DNA from: Armillaria gallica
Lineage: Eukaryota > Basidiomycota > Agaricomycetes > Agaricales > Physalacriaceae
DNA: 64,000 nt
Direction of reading: 5' to 3'
NCBI GenBank assembly: GCA_037576215.1
Contig: JBANDB010000001.1
Location: 186,001-250,000, forward strand
How positions within the stretch are numbered: the first letter of the stretch is position 1; the number at the start of each line of letters is the position of its first letter. Positions 46,408 to 56,324 of this stretch are shown here, in pieces. The position numbers and the translations under genes were made by a program. Below the pieces are notes generated by a model. The model had not been told where the DNA came from. It saw only the letters and a program-made list of their open reading frames with translations, and did not search any database.

Positions 46408-46917
46408 AAACCTCGAGTCGTCTGCAAACGTCTATATGTACTCTTACCATAGTAGAGCAACCGGATTCTCCTATCTGATTTACGCTATACATGACTCTAC
46501 TCTAGACAGAGTAAAGGGCGAAAATCAGCCATTCGACACACGCTGGATTGGGTATACTTATTCCTTTGTGACTAATTCTGAACTTCTTTATCAGCTTGGA
46601 TCTATGATAAAAACCAACATGACACAGAACAAAGGGCTTACTGAGACCCGAGAAAGCCTAAATCCGCAGTAACAAGGAGTGAATGGGAACAGAAAATGTA
46701 ATCAGAAAGCAGGAAACGAAGAAGCCCTGCGCCAAGGGATCGGGACGGCAGCTCAATGTCTGAAACTCTTCAGCACATCTTTTTTAAAAAGATTTGGGCA
46801 CCGATGTCGTAGTTCGCAGTCATAACTTTTATTATAGGAAGCCATTGCGGAATTCCTTCGGGGTGTTCAGGCGTAGAGCCAACTTCACCCTTTGCTCTTG
46901 CATGTACACTTTATCCG

Positions 46918-47215
46918 TCAGATCTCAGATGGTGCTCGCTGGTGGAGGTGGCGTCTGAATACCTCTAGATATCCATTTCTTTCGCAAGTACAGCCAACAC
47001 ACTGGGTCAGTTTTCCTGATGTTCTGCGGCTTCGGATTGCTTCTCTTTCTTGGCACATCTTGCATTGCACCCGTTCCATCTGAGCTATATTTACTGTCAT
47101 TCTTATCATGGTAAAGACAAAGGAACAAGCAGCATAGACAAAGGAGCACTGTCCACGAAAAATGCACGTGGATACTGCGCATTCTTCTCTACCTTTCACA
47201 ACATATCACACGGCC
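46918..47215 (-). pseudogene. Orphan family C, copy C2
   Basis: Homologue of C1 (14348-14620). Reading from RVICCER, a TAG replaces the Trp codon of C1 (CCEKWK); the ATG at 47182 then opens a frame with a very hydrophobic start (FSWTVLLCLCCLFLCLY) matching C1 up to PRKRSN, after which C1 homology passes into another frame that ends in the shared RAPSEI C-terminus. So C2 has at least one nonsense and one indel, or C1 does. The gene faces away from A2. Confidence 0.45.
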
Positions 47216-47350
47216 CTCATTTCCCTCCATTAGTCTGCACCCGGAAGCTGGTTCATGTTTGTTACAAGGTAAAAAAAAAATACGAATCGCCTGCTGATTC
47301 ACGTCACCTAGGACTAAGTGACTGTGAGACTTTTTTTCGGTGTGATGAAA

Positions 47351-47358
47351 TATAAATA
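47351..47358 (+). promoter_or_regulatory. TATA box of A2
   Basis: TATAAATA 57 bp upstream of ATG 47415, in an otherwise ordinary AT-rich leader. Confidence 0.5.
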
Positions 47359-47414
47359 TAGCATTGTCGTATTTAAATGCACCATCCTCATTGTTTCGTG
47401 CTCAAGAACTAGCC

Positions 47415-48010
47415 ATGAGCTTGGACAGAGTCAGAACTACTTCTCGGGATACCTGCTCTCAGGCTGACATGCCCACAGCCGGTTTTTTACTTCTTCCGCA
47501 ACCCTCCACCGATGCCTACTCCGGTGGTGGAGTCATTCTCCAGTACCGAGATGGTTCGAACCGCGTTCTCGACCGCACCTATCGTCCCTATGACCCTGCT
47601 GCTATGATGCAACATTGGGGTCCGCACCTTGTTAGTCAGTTGTACTCTGGTGTCGATATCGGACTGACAGGATTCTTTGATGTCCTCGCGAATGTGCAAC
47701 AGTACCAGGTCTCCTGGGTATGCCCGTCTCTTCTATTTCAGTAGCCAATCTTATTATCACACAGAGGCCACCCCTACCATCTGACGCAACGTTGTACAGG
47801 ATTTTTCCATTCATAGCATCTCTCAATATCAGGATATGGGATCCCAAGGTGGCACAGGTTCCCGGAAGGTCGACATGTTTCTTCGGCCTTGACTTTGTCA
47901 GTCTCGAAGGAGATCCTCAACATGAGTACTTACACGTCATAGCCTGTACTAAATTTTCTTGTTTTGTGTGTTCCGAAAATGATATGGATGAGTCACTATC
48001 GCAAACTTGA
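47415..48010 (+). CDS. Orphan family A protein, copy A2 (182 aa as read)
   Basis: Exon 1 47415-47717 (ATG chosen over the upstream TTG-start frame; YSGGGVILQYRDGSNRVLDR, YDPAAMM, FFDVLANVQQYQVSW), intron 47718-47764 (47 bp, GTATGC...CACAG, phase 0 as in A1), exon 2 47765-48010 (RPPLPSDATLYRIFPF, LNIRIWDPK, GLDFVSLEGDPQHE). After PQHE homology with A1 ends and the frame runs on for about 25 codons to TGA 48008-48010, so the C-terminal third of the family is replaced by unrelated sequence. It forms a tandem pair with B2 380 bp downstream. Function unknown. Confidence 0.6.
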
Positions 48011-48388
48011 AGGAACTACATGACTATATCGTCAATCAAAGCGTTCTATGCTATAGATCGAGTTAGATGCCAGTGTTAGCACTGGGGCCTTTCCTTTTGT
48101 ATCGCTCCATAGCCGAATTTTAGACGTCGGGTTACCGTCCTGGTGGTCAGATGGATTTGAATGGTGTTCTAAAATTAAATAGTGACCAAAAAAGTCATCA
48201 ACGCCATCGACATTGTCGGAAAACATGCACGCAATAGGGTCGAACTTTCAGTGGCCAGAAAGTCACTGACAATGTCAGAAAACGCGTACACATGTACAAA
48301 GTGTGGACACACAATACAGCCTTAAAAATGCGCGTCGAGATGCACTACTCACTTCAGGCTCTAACCCTTCCACCATCCCACATCCATC

Positions 48389-48901
48389 ATGGCTTTGCCA
48401 GCTTTATTCCTTGGCGCTAGCTCCACTCTACATGCCGGACAGACACAGACGGATGTCCATGTCTTGAACGACCTCAACTCGCCCGTCTTTCCCAAGATTC
48501 GCTTAGTCAATAGAAGCGTCTTTGGTGGAATCGGATACCTGTATGCAGAGTACCAGACCGACATGGGGGGGCCATGGCTTTCCACGTATCCGTACCCTTT
48601 TCCTGGAGACCTTTTTGTGCGGACAGCAGCAGGACCCGCTCTAGTACCAGTGAACGTTTGGTATCCAGGCCAAGAGCAATGGGCACAAATCAGATGGTAT
48701 ATGGTTCTGGGGGAGAAATACGACTTGTTGATGTGGCCTGGACAGAATGGCATGCCCATGCCCATACACTACTGGCAACATCAAAGACGTGGTCCTTCTC
48801 GGAAAATGGACCCGATCGCTGAGGGGCAGGCCAAGAGGCGCACAGGTACACGCCTCTCTTGGGGTACTCAGATGCAAAGTCACCACAGGATGGGTGGCTG
48901 A
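48389..48901 (+). CDS. Orphan family B protein, copy B2 (170 aa)
   Basis: Intact single-exon frame, ATG 48389 to TGA 48899-48901. Features: ALPALFLGASST start (weakly hydrophobic, not a convincing signal peptide), TQTDVHVLNDLNSPVFPKIR, GYLYAEYQTDMGGPW, LVPVNVW, GEKYDLLMWPGQNGMPMPIH and a basic C-terminus (KRRTGTRLSWGTQMQSHHR). Homologous throughout to B1 (13407-13898). Rich in Trp, Pro and Tyr, which suggests a compact beta-type domain, but I do not recognise it. Three other ORFs overlapping it on both strands are shadows. Confidence 0.65.
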   Translation: MALPALFLGASSTLHAGQTQTDVHVLNDLNSPVFPKIRLVNRSVFGGIGYLYAEYQTDMGGPWLSTYPYPFPGDLFVRTAAGPALVPVNVWYPGQEQWAQIRWYMVLGEKYDLLMWPGQNGMPMPIHYWQHQRRGPSRKMDPIAEGQAKRRTGTRLSWGTQMQSHHRMGG

Positions 48902-48954
48902 AGTGCAACTTCTTGTTCGTTCACTACGCAGTCATCGTCAATTCTTGGATATGT

Positions 48955-49300
48955 CTGTTTCCATACATTAGGTCAAGTAGATGACAAGCAGCTCTTGTAC
49001 AACAAAGAATTTAATAGCGTGGTAGTGATGTTCCCTTGAGACCTGAAGCTTGAGAACAAAACCTCATTCCAGCATCGCTGTGAGATTTGTCAAGTTAACA
49101 TGAAGAGAGCAGCATCTTCGAAGGTGGGTGAGCCATACGGTCACGGCGCATGCACATTAATTCAGACACAGGTTCTTACCTGTTAGGTCCGCGCATTCTA
49201 CTGGTTTCTTGGGATAAAAGTATTTACAATGGCCATTGTGTACACAGCGGAATAGATCCTGCGATACAGACAAGGAAATACTGCTGTCGTGAAACAATGG
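48955..49300 (+). repeat. D exon plus R1 fragment, copy 4
   Basis: D exon relic (KPHSSIAVRFVKLT-stop-REQ against KPDSIVSVGFSKLTSKEQ at 15.9 kb) with TGA for TCA, followed by GTGGGTGAGCC and the first ~160 bp of R1. The rest of R1 is missing; the AT-rich block follows within 150 bp. Confidence 0.55.
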
Positions 49301-49449
49301 GTAAAGCAAAGGAGAGGATCATAGATGCTGTGTCCAGACACATATGCAACAGTGTTGTCGGTGTCTGGGACGTCCTTGAAAGATTGTTCGGACGTCTGTG
49401 GACAGGTGCCGACATCAAATATACCCATATCCGGACGTCTAGACATCTG

Positions 49450-50060
49450 AATCCACAGGACTATATTTTATTCTAAAAAATGGCCAGAGAATCTTCCTAA
49501 AATGGATAGTAATTTTGAACCTAAAATACTTGATTGTACGGTCATTATTATTTGGCATCTTCTGAGCCATATAATTATGAATTGTGCTCATATCTCCTTG
49601 ATATCTTACCAATTGGTATATATGCAACATTACATTGATTATTCCCATTTCATATTTCTCAATCAAAGACAAGAAAATTGTCATTCTATAGGCCCTATAA
49701 GCTGGTAAAAAAAGTGCAAAACAGAAGTAACAAAAAGTGTCAATTTTTTGAACATTTCCCTCTTTGGAGTATTTCAGCAAAATTCTTCCAAAAACACATG
49801 TTCTTTTACCCGAAGAACTGCCATTTGTGTAGCAATCTTTGGATCATTCTTCGACCAGAAGAAATGTTGTAATAAGGGGGTTTCTTTCTCTTTTTGTGAC
49901 CTTACATTATATTCTTAGAATGTCAAATATTTGGTCTATTTATTCTTTGAAAAGACATAGAAACATAGATTTAGAAAATCACTCTTTCCTAAAAGATCTT
50001 TTTGAGCTGGAGAGACAAGGACAAATACTCTATTTTATTGCAATTTGTTTATTATTTTAA
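49450..50060. other. AT-rich block of foreign composition
   Basis: About 600 bp clearly richer in A and T than its surroundings, with long T and A runs and no homology to other parts of the window. Several short ORFs on both strands rich in Lys, Phe, Ile and Asn are composition effects. It could be an inserted AT-rich element, a mitochondrial-DNA fragment or a heavily decayed repeat; no gene recognised. Confidence 0.55.
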
Positions 50061-50261
50061 GTCGTACCTTTGGTTGATTTCTCCCCAGTGAATGATGACT
50101 GACATCCCACATCATTCGGACATCATCCGAAACTACCCGATGACTGTGACAATTTGTGACCACTCTGGTTAATATTCCCATAACCTTCCGGCTGATCTTA
50201 GCCAGAGGCACACGAACGCAAGGGGGTGGCGGAAATAAAATTGTGCACATGACGTACATTT

Positions 50262-50615
50262 TCGCGTTTAAGGTCAGGCTGAACCCCCCCTCCCCCCCTC
50301 TCCTACCATATACAGTAATAATATATCCATATTAGGACTGCTTAGTAATGCTATCTAAGCTACCGGGAAGGTACCGGCTTGTGCCGATTTATTGCCGAGC
50401 ATTGCCGGTTCGCTGCCCTACCTAGGAACCTGTCTAATGATGATGATATTGTGTCTAAGAAGGTATTTGAACATGAAAGAATATGTATTTGTATGAAACA
50501 ATTGAAATAAACATACATCAGACCTCCAGAAATGTCTTAATTGTACTAAATAAGGAAATGTCGGTTTTGCGTTTAAGGCTCAGACCCCTCCCCCCCCCTC
50601 CCCCCTACCCTATGT
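50262..50615 (+). repeat. Direct repeats with poly-pyrimidine tracts
   Basis: TTCGCGTTTAAGGTCAGGCT followed by a C-rich tract at about 50262-50305, and TTGCGTTTAAGGCTCAGA followed by a C-rich tract at 50563-50610. The ~300 bp between holds no gene. The pair could be terminal direct repeats of a small element. Confidence 0.45.
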
Positions 50616-50659
50616 GCCGGATTTTAGCTGCGCCACCCCCTTGCACGAACGGGCCCTTA

Positions 50660-51215
50660 GTGTGTACAAGGTGTTGCAACATGACGATGTTCCAAAATGT
50701 TCCAAAAGGGAGGAAGGTTGGAGACATCAAAATGTTGGAACAAAAGCAAAGAATAGTCAGAACGCGAGATATACAGGTGAATGTTTAATTTGGCACCGTG
50801 GTCCGACCTGGCGGGTTGCGAGACCTGTGTTGACACTGCTGAGATATAAAGTGGCGCACCGGCCCTCTTTGTTTTGTACAAGTTGGCGGTACGCATCAGG
50901 CTCCTTAGCAGGATGGGTCCCCTATTGGAGCCTGTTGTGTGAGATATGCGAGCTTCTCATGGCGGACAGTTAGTCGCCGTTGGGTTCTCGTATCGATCCA
51001 CTTATGTGTTGACCTATTTCCGAGGGGATTTCGTAGTATATTAAGCTAGGTATTTCGTAGTTAGTCCCCATGTCGCGTTTGCCAAAGATGTAACCCATTT
51101 TGCTACTCACTTCGTTTGAGTTCAGCCCCGCGATTCTAACATGTTGGTCCCTCTGATCGCGAGCATTTAAGATGTCATGCGAAAGATCCCACCAAGTCCC
51201 CGTTACCGGCGGCAC
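50660..51215 (-). pseudogene. Orphan family F relic, copy 2
   Basis: Minus-strand frame from about 51215 (PPVTGTWWDLSHDILNARDQ, HVRIAGLNSNEVSSKMGYIF, GKRDMGTNYEIPSLIYYEIP) to a stop at 50970, followed by a second block homologous to 16640-16870. Longer and cleaner than the copy at 16470. It may be a 3' fragment of a larger mobile-element or orphan gene; not recognised. Confidence 0.45.
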
Positions 51216-51849
51216 TGGAGAGTGAGTGTGCTATTCCTAGAAGTTTTTAAGATCATTTTGATCATTCTGTCTTTTGGACTTGCTGTTACCAAGGCGAATC
51301 CCATGAGCGGCGCCGATCAAGTAGCTGCCATTACCTTTGGGTAGTGCAGAACTTAATCTGAACGAACGTGTTACTTGGTCATCATTTCTTCCTTCATCAA
51401 ACAATTCTAACCTCTGTCAGGCGACGGCTACGAGTGTAACTGACAACTGAGTCACACCACAAAGTACAGCTTCACCGTCTTCCATTCAACGCTCCTACTA
51501 CTAGCTATGCCGGGGTAAACACTACAAGTAAGAAACACGAGATGATCAAGGAGTAATCTCAAAGTGTTAAGCTGCCAGATTGAAACCCGACATAGCAGCT
51601 TCTTGATTAATTGTTGACCCGCTATCAACGGGCGCGGACCAGCGATTTATCACAGGTATGTGCCATAAAACTGAAGAAAATTTCTCTGACGCGCTCGGAA
51701 GTGGGCATATTGCTGCTAGCTTTTTTTATTCAGCTCTCTGCCAGGCTCTGAGTCCGAGTGACATCGGATCTAGAGAGGGGGTGCCCCATGGGACTTTTAT
51801 GAAGGACGTGCACACCAATGTCCAAGCTGCTTTGCATAGGATGCGAATA
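51216..51849. other. No gene recognised; one signal-peptide-like stretch
   Basis: Near 51229-51345 a plus frame without ATG reads FKIILIILSFGLAVTKANPM and could splice (GTAGTG...TGTCAG, about 51341-51419) to a short end (GDGYECN). Might be the remains of a small secreted protein; too weak to call. Confidence 0.3.
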
Positions 51850-53120
51850 GGGTCCATGGTTCAGTCCATGTAGATACTGCCTGATCGATATCTTTCTAGC
51901 TTGTGAATAAGCGTCGCTTCTGCGGTTTCTTTGGACAAACGACATCGTGACAGTCCTGTCATTCGCGTTTTTATCTGTTTTGAGATCCCTTCCTTTCAAC
52001 TATATACCGGGGAAGAAGAGCACTTATTTGTGACTACAGGGCTTCGCTTTGTTCCTCCTGATGTCGTCAAGAATAGCCTTATATTTGGGTCGCCCTTAAC
52101 ATACTCGGGATTCTCAAACGGCCACCCGGTCGGTGGGCAGTTTCACTGTGTAATGTGTTACTATGGGTTAATGGCAGCCCTCGACTGATGGACTCTGAAA
52201 GCTGCCTGCTTTTCTGCTGATGTACCTAGCGGCTATGAATCTTGTTGCCAGTGTGGTCTTGTGGTATTAATGCTACCTATAAATCGAAAATCGAAAATAA
52301 CTTCGTCTCAATTTATAAAGAGGGTAACATTGGTGATATCCTCTATCTTCTCAGCTATATCTCACTACGCATTATAGTCTTGACCACAATGTCGTCGTCG
52401 CCAGTGAGCAAATACTCGGCACTGCATCTACTCTGCTCATCGCTCTACAGCACCAGGAATGTCTACCTCCGATGTGGTCATGCGGTCAACCTTGTATGTC
52501 TTTGCCAATTTGACAAGTCAACAAATATTGATCACCGTGAATTTAGCCTGAAGAAATTGTACGGCGACTAATACAAATCGTTCCAACTTCCCCGTCCTCA
52601 CATTTAGCACCCTTTCTAGATTCGATGCGAGCAGTCCAACTGCAAATTTAGTCTCTTCCATCCTGCAAGCTGTAAACAGCCTACTTGTCGGCGGACTTGT
52701 TGGCAATAGTATGCTCTATTGGCTCTCCTCCACCGTCCTCCTTCTAATCGTGTATTTAGCTATCGCTTTCCTGAGCAATACTGTATGAGGATGCTTTCAA
52801 ATCAACATGTTTTTCATACTGATTCTTTCGATAGCTCCCAATATTGACAGATACTGCCCCTTCTGCTCCGAGGAGATGTGATACCTGTCATTACCAGTGA
52901 CTACGACATCAGTACTAAATTGACGACGTGATATCTCCGACTATAGTAATCGATTAGAGGCTACCAGTCGTAGTTATTGCAATACATACTGGTCCATGAC
53001 GTAGTAAAACTAAACATTCTGTGAACAAGCGCATCTCCCAATATTCACCCATGCCAGAGCTTTAAATTTCGCGCGGCTCTGAATCGTTCGCTAATCTTGG
53101 TCCCTGATCGGCGTCAATCC
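51850..53120 (+). repeat. Segmental duplication, unit 1
   Basis: Direct, diverged duplicate of 56325-58040. Shared landmarks in order: CCATGGTTCAGTC, GCTTCTKCSGTTTCTTTGGACAA, TATAAAGAGGG, GCCAGTGAGCAAATACTCG, the Cys-rich exons, and TTGGTCCYTGATCGGCGTCAA at the right end. Confidence 0.75.
52277..52881 (+). CDS. Cys-rich (zinc-ribbon-like) orphan protein, copy 1
   Basis: Multi-exon gene with a 5' part of uncertain borders (NNFVSIYKEGNIGDILYLLS), a CGH motif (RNVYLRCGHAVN, 52455-52490), then exons 52620-about 52710 (IRCEQSNCKFSLFHPASCK, PTCRRTCWQY), 52760-52782 (YRFPEQY) and 52835-52881 (SPNIDRYCPFCSEEM, TGA at 52879). Introns are about 50 bp (for example 52783-52834). The pattern CGH...C.4.CKFS..HP..C...C...CWQ...PEQYSP.ID..CP.C recurs as a small orphan family in mushroom genomes (recollection). 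The paired Cys/His suggest zinc binding; function unknown. No lesion seen in the exons listed. Confidence 0.55.
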
Positions 53121-56100
53121 CCATGAACCAACGGAAAAGAGTATTTCCATGTGGTTGCCAAGATCATCTCCGATCTCTGAGGGTATGTGTAAGAGAGTGA
53201 GTCTATAGAAGTGGACGTAATCTCCTGGATCAAGGGCTGATTGAACCTACGCAGTAAGGATTGCCCCAGAATGTGTTGCTCATCGAGACGGAAGAGAAAC
53301 AGTACGCTGACCATTCGGGATCAGCGATAATGACTCAGAAATCGTGGATGACTTCGAAGAAGACAAGTCGTTACGCAGGATGTCCCATAACCTAACGGTG
53401 AACCCAGACATGCGATTTCGGTGTCTGGTGAGATTGGTAAGTATCATTTATAACATCAGACGAATTAGGATCTGACCGATACTTCGATAACAAATAGTAC
53501 TTACTAGCCGGCAACTATTTCGAGCCTTCATACGAGTCGTCAAATAAGGAGAAAGGTCTGTGCCTCGAGAGGTGCGACGTCAAGCAGCTCTGCGGTGACT
53601 TGGACCTCACATGTTTGGACATGCGTCATCTCTTAATGGATCATTGCCTAAAAAGTCATTCCGTGTACGCATGTTCACAGCGCGTCCAGCTGAAAAAGTA
53701 AAGGCTATCATCAGCATTAAGAGGGTATCCAGGATTTCGGGCAAGCATCATACTTTGTCTGACAATGGATGCCATTACTCGGACCGAGATTTGAACAGAG
53801 CGTGCTGGTTGAAACCGCGTTGGCGAATGAGAACCATCGTGATGGAGAAACACTGTCTCCTCATCACCACAAAGTCACCCTCGCTTCCTTCGAACCACTT
53901 GTTCATTATGCTCCTCGCTCTCCGTAAACTCCAACTCAACTAGCCTCTTCGTCGTATGAGCTGTCGTATTGCGTAAAAAATGACTAGAGGGCAACAGAGA
54001 CTTCAATTACTGTGCCAATCAAGGTGAGCTGGAGGTTCATCTTCCCGATGAGCATGACCGGAAGGTAGATTAAGTAAGTGTTGTCGGGATAGGCCGCTTT
54101 GTCGGCCGATCCTGAGGCACCGGTGAGATCGTCTTGGGGACGAAGATGCGTATGGAGAGATTCACCGCTCTTCACGTTGGTGAGGCAGCACCTGTCTTTA
54201 TTGTGATAGCCTCGCCATCATGCATCTCGACACAGACATATTAGGTTGGCAGATTTCAACAGTGCCTGCACGGTCATTGTTAGGTTGCGACTATGCTTCG
54301 CCACGCCCAGCGCAGACGGAGCTTACATAACAATCTTTGTCCTTCAAGATACTGGCCTCGATGTTGATATAGACTGATAATAATATGAGTATCCGCGTCC
54401 GCGTCGAATCACGAGAAGGGCATGATAGGAGGTCGTGCGGGAAGTGAGATTGGATCAGTCACCATTGCGGTATGTTGCGGTATGCCAGGTCCCTCTTGCG
54501 AGAGAGACGCGATTCGCTATAACAAAGGAGTGACGCGACGCGGAAGTCACCAGGAAAATTTTCTGTCAGCTCTTGTCAAGCGCTATCCCTCTCCTAATGG
54601 GATCGTTCTTTCTTGGTATTCTAGGCTCGGCCGTGAGAGGCGAGCTAGAATAAAGAGGGGCCAAGACCTTCGGAGCTTCGACGCGTACAGGCATGTTGTT
54701 GGGTAGAAACACCTTCTTCGACAGCAAGGGGCAACATCGATGATAAAGTGGCGTCCCATGCCTCTTCTGAGCAACAGAAGGGTCTCTATAAGATCGACCC
54801 GTCTCGGGCTGTTACAAAGCCGCCCAAATCCAGGTGTTGCAAGACTCCCCTTTCTTCGGACTGGCAGAGGTCGACGGACTGTTGAGAAGGACATCACGGT
54901 GGTCCGTCATTTGCCTGTATTTGCTATTAGTTTTTTTTTTCCAACGAGGACGAAATGACGCACCCGTTCCCACTGGATGTGACTTCCGAACAGTGACCTT
55001 GATACTACGTTCTGTACAAGGCCTTCAAAGTACATGACTACTTGTTCATTTGCCAAAAGTGTCTGTCCATTTGATCGCAACTTCCCGCCCTCTGAAGCCT
55101 CGGTCCTAGGGACCCAGCCTGGTTCCTGACGGGCAGAGTGATTCTGAAACGCCGCCCACCAGTACACTTGTAATATATCCGTAGAATTTCTCCCCTTCTA
55201 GCGATGACTTCTTCACCAAACATTGTGGAAATGCCGGCCAGTCATGATGATCTCTGGCTTGATAGTTCCCCTACGCGCTGCGATCACCTGCGTCGCCGGG
55301 CTATGTATCTGATCTTGGTGTAGATGCCTCGATTTCGTTTGCAGCGTGGAACTCCCTTGATCATGGCAGAGTGACAGCAAAATCACTGATAGGTAGTCGT
55401 CGTAGCTGATGGATTTCGACGCCTCTTTTTCTCTCGCCGTAGAGCGAAGGATACGATGTGTACGGATCCGTTCTGGTGCGAGTCGTAGACTGTGGAGGAA
55501 CGCTAAATTGCAAGTATGATGTAGGTGACAGCTAGGAACGGTAGTATGAGGCAAGTCGCAACGTTTGCCATAACCCAGTAGAAACTAAGGATCCAAGCCT
55601 ATCTAGGGAAAAAAGACATTAGCTCGATCGTTCTGGGGCAAACAAACTTCGTCTTTCTTCTACTTTGCGTGCCCAGCTGCTGACATAGGTTTCAGCCCTT
55701 TCTACATTTCTTCCGATGAACCCAAATACTAGTGGCGGTGGTTTCAACCTGCGAGGAAATTTTTACTTGTATGTTTTTTTTGCTGTATGGTGGTCGATCA
55801 TCACTGATGGCAGTAGCCTGGGGCCAAAACCCACATCCGAGTCAACGCGCCACCAGTCACGATGTTGGTCCTTTCGATAGTAATCCTATTCGACCCTTAG
55901 ACATCGTTGCGGAGAGGACACATCAATCGCACATCAATTCAATGTCACGTTGTACAGCGTGGTTGGTATCAGAGAGGAAACTGGAGATGTCCGAGTCAAT
56001 GAAATTTCAAGAAATCATTGAACGGTTGTCGAAACAGCGGGAAAGGGTTCAAGTTGCGGTTGGGTTGCTGAGTCAGCTTAATTAAAGTAAGTCTGATTGC

Positions 56101-56324
56101 CGGCCGGTCTGATGACGCTTCGGAACTCATCTGGAGTCCTGCGCTGATGTACTTATACTGTATAGCTTCAGCATCTTCCACGCTCCTGGTGAATATGTCG
56201 GTATCACCACTATAGTAGGTAAGAAGAACGGCATCGGATCTTGAGCCGAGGATGACACATATCCGAAGGACGTGTGCAATCACATTCAAACTGATTTGGA
56301 CGGAATACAAATTGAACTAGGCAC
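53121..56324. other. Gene-poor spacer between the duplication units
   Basis: About 3.2 kb. ORFs at 53611-53943, 54422-54706, 54583-54897, 55213-55554 and 55732-56085 lack recognisable motifs and paralogues; several overlap on opposite strands. The last ends in a charged helix (FQEIIERLSKQRERVQVAVG), possibly coiled coil. None called. Confidence 0.35.
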
